A DNA stretch of 64,000 nt, taken from NCBI GenBank assembly GCA_044337515.1, contig JBIINK010000001.1:116641-180640 (forward strand), given 5' to 3'. Made by a program: the position numbers and the translations under genes. Positions 25,843 to 34,941 of the stretch are shown here, in pieces; the stretch's first letter is position 1, and every line of letters starts with the position of its first letter. Under the pieces are notes generated by a model, which saw only the letters and a program-made list of their open reading frames with translations, did no database searches and was not told the DNA's origin. Origin of the DNA: CAJBVG01 sp044337515. GTDB lineage: Bacteria; Bacteroidota; Bacteroidia; Sphingobacteriales; Sphingobacteriaceae.

Positions 25843-27198
25843 ATGATACTCAATTACATCTACAAATCTATAGTCGTAGTTTTTTTATCGATTGCTTTTG
25901 TTGCTTGTGAAGAAGAATTTTTTCCCGCTCCACCCAAAGCTAAATCAGCTAAAGAAACAACTACTCTAGAAGCAACTTTTGTTGCAACACCACCCATTAC
26001 ATTGAGTGATGCCTATTGGAAAACTGCCGATTACCTGAAAGTTCCTGTAATCGATCTTAATAAAAATTTACTTTACCCAAATGGATATTTAAACATGACG
26101 GGTACCTATAATGGATTAACTTCCTTTAACGCTGGTGCAAATCCAAACGTGATTATGAAAGCAGCGTATGATAATGCGAAGATGTATCTATATGTAGAAT
26201 GGACAGACAATGATTTAAGTCCAGCTAGCTTTGCTTCAATTTTAAATGGGCCTGTAGACCCCCAAAAAACTGATACTGCTGGTGGTTGGACTACTCAAGG
26301 GAATAGCGATAAATTTTCAATCGCGTTCGATATAAATAATGCTACTAGTTCTGCTGGAGCATTTTCAAATGTAGGTTGTGCAGCATCTTGCCACTCCAAT
26401 AATATGCAAACCCTTTCGGGTTCTGTTGATCTTTGGAATTGGGATTTAGCCACATCAGAAGCCTTAGGTTATGCACACGATTGGTCAGTAAATAGTGCTA
26501 CTGGAATACAAAGTGATGCAGGTAACATCATGGCCATTTTAAACAAATCAACTGCTAATGCACGCACTGCTCCAATTTACGAATGGAATGGAGTAGAGCA
26601 AACTATAACTAGACCTGATGGCAAATCAACAACATTAGACCCAGGGTACTACTTATATAATAAAACTGCCTTTATCGGAGATATTGCTGAAGGGAAAACA
26701 ATTTATCATAATGCCGTATATGGTTGTAATCACTGCCATGGAGATTTTGGTGAAGGAAATGGTCCGTTCGGTGATGGTACTGCATTCGCAGCAGTAGGAT
26801 TTGCTAGTAAATATTCTAGAGCAGCAATAAAATCTTTTTCTGCAAGTGAACTACATACTGGTAAACCTTATTGGAGTCAAATACCAGTTAATAAACAAGA
26901 CGATCTTATCGCCTTCATTAAAGGAATGGGAAGTTTGCCTGGATTTACGTTAGCAGCACCAGATGGTAGCGCTGCCGATGTTTGGTCGGTTTCTAATGTT
27001 ACAAGAAGTAGATTAAATACAATTTCAGCACATACACAATACAAAGTTATTTTGGTAAGAAATTTAGTGACTAGTAATGCTGACGATGCACAATTCAATA
27101 TAGCTACATCTAAAACATATCCTTTTGGAATAGCGTTGATGGATGCCGATAGTAAAAATCACATTGGATCATTAAAACAAATACTAACATTTAAATAA
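25843..27198 (+). CDS. Heme lipoprotein with ethylbenzene-dehydrogenase-like domain, copy 1
   Basis: 451 residues. The lipobox is VACEEEFF near residue 22. The central part resembles the heme b-binding gamma-subunit fold of ethylbenzene dehydrogenase/DMSO reductase-type enzymes (YDNAKMYLYVEWTDND, a KFSIAFDINNA strand, DLWNWDLATSEALGYAHDW). It also carries a CX3CH site (CAASCH, near residue 180) and a standard CXXCH (CNHCH, near 298), suggesting covalent hemes. The start CEEEFFPAPP resembles the next gene's CEKEYFSAPP. A periplasmic or surface electron carrier is likely; no catalytic molybdopterin subunit is nearby. Confidence 0.8.
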   Translation: MILNYIYKSIVVVFLSIAFVACEEEFFPAPPKAKSAKETTTLEATFVATPPITLSDAYWKTADYLKVPVIDLNKNLLYPNGYLNMTGTYNGLTSFNAGANPNVIMKAAYDNAKMYLYVEWTDNDLSPASFASILNGPVDPQKTDTAGGWTTQGNSDKFSIAFDINNATSSAGAFSNVGCAASCHSNNMQTLSGSVDLWNWDLATSEALGYAHDWSVNSATGIQSDAGNIMAILNKSTANARTAPIYEWNGVEQTITRPDGKSTTLDPGYYLYNKTAFIGDIAEGKTIYHNAVYGCNHCHGDFGEGNGPFGDGTAFAAVGFASKYSRAAIKSFSASELHTGKPYWSQIPVNKQDDLIAFIKGMGSLPGFTLAAPDGSAADVWSVSNVTRSRLNTISAHTQYKVILVRNLVTSNADDAQFNIATSKTYPFGIALMDADSKNHIGSLKQILTFK

Positions 27199-27206
27199 TT
27201 ATAACG

Positions 27207-27572
27207 ATGAGAATGTTTAAAATATTGATAGTATTCTTATTCTTTATGGGAGTATTATCATCATGCGAGAAAGAGTATTTTAGTGCTCCTCCATTTGACC
27301 CAAATGCATCGGTTAGTTTTGCTAACGATCTTCAGCCAATTTTTACGGCTAAGTGTATTGCAAGCGGTTGTCATAATGGTGCAGTTTCTCCAAATTTAAC
27401 AGCCGGTCAAGCCTACGCAAATCTATTAGATAAAGGATTAGTTGATACCTTAAATCCTATACAAAGTATTTTAATGATTAAGCTAAATACGAACATGCCT
27501 CCAGGCAAATTACCTGCAGCTGATATCAATAAATTTTTAACCTGGATCACTCAAGGTGCTCAAGAAAACTAA
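27207..27572 (+). CDS. Small cytochrome-like lipoprotein with CX4CH motif, copy 1
   Basis: 121 residues with lipobox LSSCEKEY (about residue 20). The candidate heme site is CIASGCH, four residues between the cysteines, and a later MPPGKLP provides a possible axial Met. The overall size and helices (FANDLQPIFTAKC, INKFLTWITQGAQ) match small planctomycete-type c cytochromes. Whether CX4CH binds heme covalently here is not provable from sequence. It lies 8 bp after the heme lipoprotein. Confidence 0.78.
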   Translation: MRMFKILIVFLFFMGVLSSCEKEYFSAPPFDPNASVSFANDLQPIFTAKCIASGCHNGAVSPNLTAGQAYANLLDKGLVDTLNPIQSILMIKLNTNMPPGKLPAADINKFLTWITQGAQEN

Positions 27573-27579
27573 CCCAATC

Positions 27580-28485
27580 ATGAAAAAATATTTCGAAAAT
27601 ATTATGAAAACTAGACACTCGATAAAAGTATTGATATTATTAATGCTTTCTATATTCAGTTCATATCAATCGTTTTCGCAAGAAACGGATAGTACTAATG
27701 TGGCTGTAGAAGAACCTAAAAAAAATAATCGCCCGGTAAAGGATATGTTTGAAAGCGCATGCATTTTAAATACTCAAACTACTGAAATCCCTACTGCGAA
27801 TACCTTAGAGTTTATGATTCAACACCGTTTTGGTAAATTGAATTCTGAAGAATTTGACTTATTAGGAATGTATGCACCATCAAACATTCGTATCGGTTTG
27901 AGCTATTCTCTAACTAATAATTTATTGGTAGGTTTTGGTACTACAAAAAATAATAAACTTCAAGACTTAAATTGGAAATATGCCATTGTTAAACAAACAC
28001 GTTCTGGTTCTATGCCACTAAGTGTAAGTTATTATGGTAACGTTGCTGTTGATGCAAGAAGTGATATGTATCCAAAAATTACCAACCGTTTATCTTACTA
28101 TCATCAATTAATTTTAGCACGTAAAATCAATAAATCAATTTCTGTACAATTGTCGCCAAGCTACTCGTACTTTAATACGGTAGATTCATTAATTGAACGT
28201 TCGGGTTTCGGATTATCATTTAGTGGAAGAGTAAAAGTAAGAGAAGCAATGTCTGTAGTATTTGAATATGATCAACACTTTACAAAACAAGTAGAAACAT
28301 TACTTCCTGTTAAACCTAACTTAAGCTTAGGTATCGAAACGGCAACCAGTGCACACGTATTTCAGATATTTATTGGAACTGCAGATGCAATAATGAATCA
28401 ATACAATGAAATGTATAATACAAACGATTTTACTAAAAAAGACCTGTTAATCGGATTTAACATTACCAGGTTATGGAATCTTTAA
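27580..28485 (+). CDS. DUF5777-family outer-membrane beta-barrel, copy 1
   Basis: 301 residues from the ATG at 27580 (an alternative ATG at 27604 also leaves a good signal peptide ending SFSQ; a GTG at 27556 overlaps the previous gene). The family pattern ILNTQTTEIPTANTLEFMIQHRFG is followed by GMYAPSNIRIGLSYSLTNNLLVGFG, repeated amphipathic strands, and a terminal FNITRLW. Its position after two heme lipoproteins suggests a porin that could hold a cytochrome across the outer membrane, but this is inference. Confidence 0.85.
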   Translation: MKKYFENIMKTRHSIKVLILLMLSIFSSYQSFSQETDSTNVAVEEPKKNNRPVKDMFESACILNTQTTEIPTANTLEFMIQHRFGKLNSEEFDLLGMYAPSNIRIGLSYSLTNNLLVGFGTTKNNKLQDLNWKYAIVKQTRSGSMPLSVSYYGNVAVDARSDMYPKITNRLSYYHQLILARKINKSISVQLSPSYSYFNTVDSLIERSGFGLSFSGRVKVREAMSVVFEYDQHFTKQVETLLPVKPNLSLGIETATSAHVFQIFIGTADAIMNQYNEMYNTNDFTKKDLLIGFNITRLWNL

Positions 28486-28511
28486 ATAATAATTGAACTA
28501 ATTTTCTTCCT

Positions 28512-28538
28512 AAAAAGCCGCTTCTGCGGCTTTTTTTA
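28512..28538 (+). terminator. Terminator of the first heme module
   Basis: AAAAAGCCGC-TTCT-GCGGCTTTTTTT forms a strong hairpin with a T-run 26 bp after the DUF5777 stop. Confidence 0.93.
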
Positions 28539-28653
28539 TGCAATTTTTATTCAAAAAAAGCTCTTTTCTTTCTTTTTTACCTCTTTTTTCACTTTTTTTC
28601 ACTTTTTTTCTTGGCCTTGGAAGCCAATGTTTATCGGCATCTAACTATTAAAC

Positions 28654-28719
28654 ATGATTTATCTCATATTTCTCCGTGAGAATAGTCATAATAATGTCAT
28701 GGAACTGAAAATACATTTG
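28654..28719 (+). promoter_or_regulatory. Tandem CRP/FNR-like dyads and -7 box (promoter 2 of redox island)
   Basis: Dyads ATGATTTATCTCAT (28654-28667) and GTGAGAATAGTCAT (28676-28689) have centres 22 bp apart, and TACATTTG follows at 28712-28719. The segment CATATTTCTCCGTGAG between and across the dyads is identical to that of promoter 3. No TTTG is present at -33. Confidence 0.78.
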
Positions 28720-28775
28720 CCCTAAGAAAGTAGTTTAACAACACAAATTATTATTTACTTAATCAAATTATTATT

Positions 28776-30122
28776 ATGAAAACAAAATCTCTGAGAGCAA
28801 TGATTATCGCCATGAGTGGCGTATTTGCTATGGTAATGGTGTTTATCACCAGTTGCGTTAAAGAAAATCAAGTACTTGATTTGCCTGCAACAGTGACATC
28901 AAAAGCTGATCTTACTACAATTCTTACTAATACAGCACCTGTTATCGACGGTACTATAGATGCTGCTTGGAATGATGCACCGGTATTAACTACAACTACT
29001 CAAGTACCAGACGCTGGTAATGGAATGTTTGTTGGATACATTGGAGATCAATATCCAATTTCACTTCGTTCAATGTACGATGGAACTTACATTTATTTCT
29101 TAGCTGAATATGCTGATGCAACTAAAAGTGTTCAAGTTCAACCATGGTATTTTAATTCAACTACACATTTATGGGCTCAAGAACCAAATGCTAAAACATT
29201 TGATGCAAATGGTAATTTAACAAGAGAAGGTTGGGGAGAAGATAAATTAGCGTTCTTATGGAATATTGATCATTCTGTTGCAAAATTTGATGCGCAAACT
29301 TGCTATGCTAGTTGCCATATGTTTACACCATACTTAGATCCTACTACTACTCCAGCTACAATGGTTGCTAACCAAAGTGGAAATCACTACACTAATGGTG
29401 CAAGTGAAAAAATTGATATGTGGTGGATGAAAATCGGAAGAGATCCTCTTCATGGTCAACTTTCTGATGAGTACCAAGATTGGGCTGGTGGTCCATCAAT
29501 CACAACTTTAGTTGGTGGTAAAGGAAACGGTCGTCATCAAGATGATCAATCAGTTTCTGGTGCTGCAACAACTTATCCATATGGTCCTACTTATTCTTCA
29601 AATGCAAGTGGAACTGGTACAAGTACTAATACTCAAAAATTAAACATCACTGGTAAAACTCCAGTAGTTTCAGTTTCTGTTCCTAAGTATATTATCCCTG
29701 GAAGAACTGATTACTATTATATCTTATTATCAGAAGTTACAGCAGGTACTGCTAAAACAGTTACTGCAGTTGACTCATTCGGTGTACTTACTTTAAGTGA
29801 TGGTTCTACAATTGATCCAAACGTTGGAACAGATTACAAAAGAATTGGTGATGTAATTTACGGTGGACATGGTTCAAAAGTTATTCCTAGTTATGTTTCT
29901 GCTCCTTTAACAAATGGACGTGCAGATATTTCTTGCCAAGCTGTTTACACAGGTTCTACTTGGGTTATCGAATGGAAACGTTTGTTGAAAACTCCAGGCG
30001 TACTAAAACAAGATGTTGATTTTTCTACTTTAGAAGACCAACCATTTGGTGTTGCAATATTCAATAAATCAAACTACCAACACGGTATTAGACCAAACTT
30101 AATGTTGAAATTTCAAAAATAA
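28776..30122 (+). CDS. Heme lipoprotein with ethylbenzene-dehydrogenase-like domain, copy 2
   Basis: 448 residues with lipobox FITSCVKE near residue 27. Like copy 1 it has the opening NTAPVIDGTIDAAWNDAPVL, a YIYFLAEYADATKS strand, a CX3CH motif (CYASCH, near residue 176) in the same relative position, a DMWWMKIGRDPLHG region, and a C-terminal QPFGVAIFNKSNYQHGIRP block. It lacks the second CXXCH present in copy 1. It leads the second CRP/FNR-like operon. A redox carrier role is likely; the electron donor is unknown. Confidence 0.8.
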   Translation: MKTKSLRAMIIAMSGVFAMVMVFITSCVKENQVLDLPATVTSKADLTTILTNTAPVIDGTIDAAWNDAPVLTTTTQVPDAGNGMFVGYIGDQYPISLRSMYDGTYIYFLAEYADATKSVQVQPWYFNSTTHLWAQEPNAKTFDANGNLTREGWGEDKLAFLWNIDHSVAKFDAQTCYASCHMFTPYLDPTTTPATMVANQSGNHYTNGASEKIDMWWMKIGRDPLHGQLSDEYQDWAGGPSITTLVGGKGNGRHQDDQSVSGAATTYPYGPTYSSNASGTGTSTNTQKLNITGKTPVVSVSVPKYIIPGRTDYYYILLSEVTAGTAKTVTAVDSFGVLTLSDGSTIDPNVGTDYKRIGDVIYGGHGSKVIPSYVSAPLTNGRADISCQAVYTGSTWVIEWKRLLKTPGVLKQDVDFSTLEDQPFGVAIFNKSNYQHGIRPNLMLKFQK

Positions 30123-30171
30123 TTTTTGCAATAAATAACAAATTAATTAAATGATTTAAATAAATAAGATC

Positions 30172-30573
30172 ATGTCATTAAAAAAAATCGTGATAGAAAT
30201 GCTGGTAATTGCCATTCCTGTCATTGGCTTGCAAAGTTGTTATGAAGTTGCTACGGTACTCCCAGATACAAATGTGGAGATTACTACCGACGTGAGTTTT
30301 AAAACTGATATCGTACCTGTTCTAAATCAAAATTGTAGCATGAGTGGCTGTCATAATACTGGTGGAATTAAACCAGATTTGTCTGACGCAAATGCATTCA
30401 GTTCTTTGGAAAAAGGAGGATATTGGGACTCTAATACACCAGAAAATAGTAGTATCTATTTATGGTTAACTGGCAAAAAAAGTTCAATAATGCCGCCAAA
30501 TGGAAACAATAATCCATCTAACATTAATCAATATATGTTAGCCTGGATAAAACAAGGTGCTAAAAATAATTAA
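30172..30573 (+). CDS. Small cytochrome-like lipoprotein with CX4CH motif, copy 2
   Basis: 133 residues, lipobox LQSCYEV (about residue 22). The heme-type motif is CSMSGCH, again CX4CH, with a downstream IMPPNG as possible Met ligand. It is the paralogue of the protein at 27207 in the duplicated module. The next gene begins 11 bp after its stop. Confidence 0.78.
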   Translation: MSLKKIVIEMLVIAIPVIGLQSCYEVATVLPDTNVEITTDVSFKTDIVPVLNQNCSMSGCHNTGGIKPDLSDANAFSSLEKGGYWDSNTPENSSIYLWLTGKKSSIMPPNGNNNPSNINQYMLAWIKQGAKNN

Positions 30574-30584
30574 TAATCAACATC

Positions 30585-31487
30585 ATGAAAACACTTTCAA
30601 ATAAATATTCATATTACTTACAGTGTTTTATCATAGCTGTTTGCTTCATCGCAATGGGGAATGTTTCCTTAGCTCAAGATAACACTGAAGTAACGCCGGT
30701 TGTTAAAAACGAACCGGTTAAAAAAACCTTTATCGGTAATTTACTTATCGATAACCAAACCTGTATGGTTCCGGTGAAAGGTGTATTCGAATTTGTGATT
30801 CAACATCGCTTCGGTGTAATCAACAATGGATACAAAGATTTCTACGGTTTATATGCACCATCTAATATTAGATTAGGATTTAACTATACTCCAATCGAAG
30901 ATTTACAAGTTGGTTTTGGTTTTACAAAAGAAAGATTAATGTGGGATGGTAACTTAAAGTATGCAATCATCAAACAATCGAAAGTTGGTGGTTCTCCAGT
31001 AAGTGTTACTTACTACGGAAACTTTGGTGTAGATACTCGTCCGAAAGAAGGAAACTTCGTGAACAACGCAGATCGTTTATCATACTTCCATCAATTAATA
31101 TTTGCTCGTAAAATCAATAAAAAACTATCGCTACAGGTTTCTCCAAGTATCTCTTGGTATAACAACGTAGATGGCTACATTAGCTCTGATGGTTCAATAA
31201 AAGCAAAATCAGAAAACTTACATTTTGGAACAGCTTTCATGGGTTGCTATGCTGTTAATGATAACTTCTCTGTAATTGCAAATTACGACCAACCCTTTAC
31301 TCAACATCCAACTAACAATCCCAATCCTAATATTAGTTTTGGTTTCCAAGTTGGTACTGCTACACATACATTTCAAATGTTCTTAGGTAACTACCAAAGT
31401 ATAGTTCCACAATTGAATAATATGTATAACAAAAATGACTATTCAAACAGTCAATATGTAATCGGATTTAATATCACTAAGCGTTAA
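30585..31487 (+). CDS. DUF5777-family outer-membrane beta-barrel, copy 2
   Basis: 300 residues. The signal peptide ends near LAQD (residue 31). It shares with copy 1 the LIDNQTCMVPVKGVFEFVIQHRFG and LYAPSNIRLGFNYTPIEDLQVGFG segments, YGNFGVDTRP, LSYFHQLIFARKIN and the terminal VIGFNITKR. About 12 or more strands are possible. It closes the second heme module. Confidence 0.85.
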   Translation: MKTLSNKYSYYLQCFIIAVCFIAMGNVSLAQDNTEVTPVVKNEPVKKTFIGNLLIDNQTCMVPVKGVFEFVIQHRFGVINNGYKDFYGLYAPSNIRLGFNYTPIEDLQVGFGFTKERLMWDGNLKYAIIKQSKVGGSPVSVTYYGNFGVDTRPKEGNFVNNADRLSYFHQLIFARKINKKLSLQVSPSISWYNNVDGYISSDGSIKAKSENLHFGTAFMGCYAVNDNFSVIANYDQPFTQHPTNNPNPNISFGFQVGTATHTFQMFLGNYQSIVPQLNNMYNKNDYSNSQYVIGFNITKR

Positions 31488-31515
31488 TAAATATTTCACA
31501 ATTGAACATTAACAG

Positions 31516-31549
31516 GAGAGGTTACCAATTGGTAGCCTCTTTTTTTTTG
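31516..31549 (+). terminator. Terminator of the second heme module
   Basis: A GAGGTTACC / GGTAGCCTC stem with one G-T pair and an AATT loop is followed by nine T. Confidence 0.88.
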
Positions 31550-31580
31550 CCCTCTCAAACCAGAGTTTTAGAATAGAAAT

Positions 31581-31646
31581 ATGACATAAATCATATTTCT
31601 CCGTGAGCATTGTCATAATATATAAATGACTAAACAGATAAATTTG
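31581..31646 (+). promoter_or_regulatory. Tandem CRP/FNR-like dyads and -7 box (promoter 3 of redox island)
   Basis: Dyads ATGACATAAATCAT (31581-31594) and GTGAGCATTGTCAT (31603-31616) have centres 22 bp apart. TAAATTTG at 31639-31646 is again exactly 23 bp beyond the last base of dyad 2. It drives the ferredoxin/NrfD operon starting at 31692. Confidence 0.78.
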
Positions 31647-31691
31647 GTACTATAAAACAAGATATTCTTTATAAAATATAATTTTTACAAT

Positions 31692-32627
31692 ATGTCAGAC
31701 ACTCCAGACAAAAAAAATAACCAAGAGGATAACGATTCGGGAAGAAGAGACTTCCTTAGAATGGGTATCCTTACTGCCGGCTTAGCTATAGCTGGTGGTG
31801 GTTTACGTAAAGTATTTTCAGAGGAACATTCTGCCGGTGGCGAAAAAGTACAAGCAATGACAGCGGATGGGAAACTAATTGAAGTTAGTTCTTCTCATGT
31901 AAGCGAAGTGAATTGCTGCGCTGCTCCTTCAGCAGAATCGAGAGTCGGAATACCAGGTAAAAAGTATGTCATGGTAATTGACCTTTCTCGTTGCAAAAAT
32001 GCAATGAAATGTCAGAAGGCTTGCCAAAAACATCACTTATTACCAACACATGATAAATATCTAAAAGTATACAAGATGCAGGATTCTCCTGAAGCATCAC
32101 CTTATTGGATGCCGAAACCTTGTTTACATTGTGATAAACCACCATGTGTTAAAGTTTGTCCAGTTGATGCTACTTTCAAACGTAGCGATGGTTTAGTGTT
32201 AATCGATAACGAACGTTGTATTGGATGTAGATTCTGTATGGCTGCTTGTCCTTATTCAACTAGAACATTTAACTGGGATGAGCCTCTACAACCTGCAAAT
32301 ATTGATGAATACACTTATTCTCCTGAGTCAAGTACTCCTCGTAAAAAAGGAACAGTGGAGAAATGTGACTTCTGTCCTGATATGTTAAAACAAGGTCTTT
32401 TACCACATTGTGTTTCGGCTTGCCCTAATGGTGTTTACTATTTTGGTGATGCAAACGAAGACACCGTAACTAATGGTGATGAGACATTAAAATTCAGACA
32501 ATTAATAAAAGATAAAGCTGGTTATAGATATATGGAATCGCTAGGTACAGAACCAAGTGTTTATTATTTACCTGCTGTAAATCGTTTGTTCCCATTCGAA
32601 GAAGAAGCACCAACTGAAAACATATGA
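31692..32627 (+). CDS. Tat-exported 4x[4Fe-4S] ferredoxin subunit (HybA/NrfC/DmsB type)
   Basis: 311 residues. A twin-arginine motif (R18-R19 in RRDFLRMG) with a hydrophobic stretch directs it to the periplasmic face. Four cysteine clusters follow: CKNAMKCQKACQ, CLHCDKPPCVKVCP, CIGCRFCMAACP and CDFCPDMLKQGLLPHCVSACP. The FeS chain carries electrons between an NrfD-type quinol protein and a soluble partner. The gene overlaps nrfD by 4 bp. A catalytic partner (molybdopterin or multiheme enzyme) is absent from the operon. Confidence 0.93.
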   Translation: MSDTPDKKNNQEDNDSGRRDFLRMGILTAGLAIAGGGLRKVFSEEHSAGGEKVQAMTADGKLIEVSSSHVSEVNCCAAPSAESRVGIPGKKYVMVIDLSRCKNAMKCQKACQKHHLLPTHDKYLKVYKMQDSPEASPYWMPKPCLHCDKPPCVKVCPVDATFKRSDGLVLIDNERCIGCRFCMAACPYSTRTFNWDEPLQPANIDEYTYSPESSTPRKKGTVEKCDFCPDMLKQGLLPHCVSACPNGVYYFGDANEDTVTNGDETLKFRQLIKDKAGYRYMESLGTEPSVYYLPAVNRLFPFEEEAPTENI

Positions 32628-33988
32628 AAGATTTAGAAAAACCACATAACGAATCCGAAGCAATAGAAATGCTTCATCGTTACAATGAAGATGTACTTCC
32701 TCAAAAATTTGGGAAAGCTGGTATGATATGGGTTTCGTTCTTGCTAGCTCTTATTGTGATTGGACTTTATAACTACGTGCAACAACTACGATATGGTTTA
32801 GTGGTAACGGGTTTAAGCGATACTGTTTCTTGGGGTATTTATATTTCAAACTTCGTGTTCTTTGTTGCAATCAGTTTAGTAGGTTCTTTAATCACTGCAG
32901 TTTTACATTTACTAAATGTAAAATGGCGTGCACCACTAACTCGTATTTCTGAAGTTATTGCAGTTTCTGCAATCGTGTTTGCAGGATTAATTATTATCGT
33001 TGATATGGGTCGCCCAGATCGTTTACTAAACATGTTCATCTATGGTCGTATTCAGTCGCCAATAGTATGGGATGTTATAGTAGTTATGACGTACATGACG
33101 ATTAGTGTGTTGTTGTTATACTTCCCTTTAATACCAAGTATTGCGTACTGCAGAGATCACATGAAAAGTGTTCCGAAATGGCAACATAAAATGTACACGA
33201 TATTAGCTTTAAATTGGAAAGATACCAATGGTCAATACGCGATAGTTAGCAAAGCGATAAAAATCTTATCTATTATGATTATCCCTGTTGCATTAAGTAT
33301 TCACACGGTAACGTCGTGGTTGTTTGCAACCACTTACAGACCAGGTTGGGATAGTACTAACTTTGGTGCTTACTTTGTTGCAGGTGCATTCATGGTAGGA
33401 GCTGCTTCGGTAGTTGCTGCAATGTATATCTTACAAAAATTCTACAAAAATTACGATCAATATTTTACCGATAAACATTTTGACCGTATGGGTAAATTAC
33501 TTGTTCTACTTTCTTTCGTTTATCTCTATTTTTCAGTGAATGAATATTTCATCCCTGGATATAAAATGAAAGGCGAGGAAGCTGAGCATTTGAAAGAGTT
33601 ATTTGTTGGGCATTATGCTCCTATGTTTTGGACAGTTCAGATTTTTGGTATGATTATTCCAATTATTGTTTTGTTGTTCAAAAAAGGTAGAAAGCCTTTC
33701 CCGATTTTTATCATGGCTATTTTTGTTATTCTAGGCGCATGGTTCAAAAGATATTTAATTGTTGTTCCTACTATGTTACATCCATTAACTCCAATGGATC
33801 GCTTGCCAGAAGCCGCTAAACATTATATGCCAACATTTGCGGAATGGTCAATTACTTCTGCTTCTTTAGCAGGTGCACTATTGCTCATCACTCTGTTCGT
33901 TCGTTACTTCCCAATTATTTCAATATGGGAGTTAGCTGAAGAAAGAGATATTCCACATCACACCATTTATAAGCATTTAAATAAATAG
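32624..33988 (+). CDS. NrfD/PsrC-type integral membrane quinol-interacting subunit
   Basis: 454 residues with about ten TM helices (for example GMIWVSFLLALIVIGLYNYV, TVSWGIYISNFVFFVAISLVG). The N-terminal GLxxxVSWGIYI pattern and the following helices match the ActC/NrfD family of HCO-like quinol-binding proteins. It exchanges electrons with the menaquinone pool and passes them to, or takes them from, the FeS subunit encoded just upstream. The next gene starts 2 bp after its stop. Confidence 0.93.
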   Translation: MKDLEKPHNESEAIEMLHRYNEDVLPQKFGKAGMIWVSFLLALIVIGLYNYVQQLRYGLVVTGLSDTVSWGIYISNFVFFVAISLVGSLITAVLHLLNVKWRAPLTRISEVIAVSAIVFAGLIIIVDMGRPDRLLNMFIYGRIQSPIVWDVIVVMTYMTISVLLLYFPLIPSIAYCRDHMKSVPKWQHKMYTILALNWKDTNGQYAIVSKAIKILSIMIIPVALSIHTVTSWLFATTYRPGWDSTNFGAYFVAGAFMVGAASVVAAMYILQKFYKNYDQYFTDKHFDRMGKLLVLLSFVYLYFSVNEYFIPGYKMKGEEAEHLKELFVGHYAPMFWTVQIFGMIIPIIVLLFKKGRKPFPIFIMAIFVILGAWFKRYLIVVPTMLHPLTPMDRLPEAAKHYMPTFAEWSITSASLAGALLLITLFVRYFPIISIWELAEERDIPHHTIYKHLNK

Positions 33989-33990
33989 CT

Positions 33991-34905
33991 ATGAAAAAGT
34001 ATATCACATTAAATAGAAACTTTGTTGCGATACTTGTTTTAGTCATCAGCTTTATTGCGATGAATGTAAACGCATTCGCACAAGAAGATTCTACTTCAGA
34101 GAAGCAAAGTGCTTCGATGAGTCTAAGCTATAAAATAGTAAATGGCATAAAAACCTTAAAGGTATCTGTTGAATCTAGAGTAGATGGTAAGCGTGAGCCT
34201 GTAGAAAACTTAATCGTAAATCTTTATTTAAATGAAATTAAGAAATACGATACGACAACAATTACTGGTTGGATGGGGAATTTAGTAACCAATAAAGAAG
34301 GTGTTGGTGAATTTAAATTCACTGAACGATTTAATGAGCTTACTAAAAATATGCATGAGTTCCATTTCTTAGCAACATCAAATAGCGACTTAAGATATGA
34401 GGATGCTGAAGCAGAAACTTATATTTATGATGTATTTGTAAAGCTTGATGTTGTAACTGAAGATTCAATCTCTACTGCAACAGCTACTCTTACAAAATTT
34501 GTGGATGGGGTAGAAGTACCACTAGCAGAAACGGAAATAAAACTTTTTGTAAAACGCACATTTGGTTTATTCCCATTTGGCGAAGAAGGCGTTGTAACAG
34601 ATGAAAATGGTCAAATTATTGCAGAAGTGCCAAGTGATATTATTGGGTTTTCAGATAAAACTTTAACACTTATTGCTCGCTATGAAGATCCTGATTATGA
34701 TGGTAAAATTGAGGCTTCTCAAAGTATTCCTTGGACAGTAATGCCCTACGAAAACGAAGAAATGGCTAGATCTTTATGGTCAACAGGACATAATGCTCCA
34801 ATCCCTTTAGTTGTTGCTTCAGTTACTATTATTTTGTTCATTTGGGGATTAATTTTGTACCTTGTTACTTTGTTATTCAAGATTAAAAAAGAAAGTAAGG
34901 CTTAG
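33991..34905 (+). CDS. Periplasmic protein with C-terminal TM anchor, unknown function
   Basis: 304 residues. A signal peptide ends near AFAQ (residue 31). Two Ig-like beta-sandwich repeats seem to follow (NGIKTLKVSVESRVDGKREPVENL.. and ISTATATLTKFVDGVEVPLAET..), both built as strand-rich segments with a conserved V(D/N)G..EP pattern. A single TM helix near residues 272-297 ends in a short basic tail, so the domain faces the periplasm. It lies between NrfD and cytochrome c and is probably a structural subunit of that complex. I do not know the family. Confidence 0.78.
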   Translation: MKKYITLNRNFVAILVLVISFIAMNVNAFAQEDSTSEKQSASMSLSYKIVNGIKTLKVSVESRVDGKREPVENLIVNLYLNEIKKYDTTTITGWMGNLVTNKEGVGEFKFTERFNELTKNMHEFHFLATSNSDLRYEDAEAETYIYDVFVKLDVVTEDSISTATATLTKFVDGVEVPLAETEIKLFVKRTFGLFPFGEEGVVTDENGQIIAEVPSDIIGFSDKTLTLIARYEDPDYDGKIEASQSIPWTVMPYENEEMARSLWSTGHNAPIPLVVASVTIILFIWGLILYLVTLLFKIKKESKA

Positions 34906-34941
34906 TTTATTTATAGGATTTTTCACTAAACACATATACAT

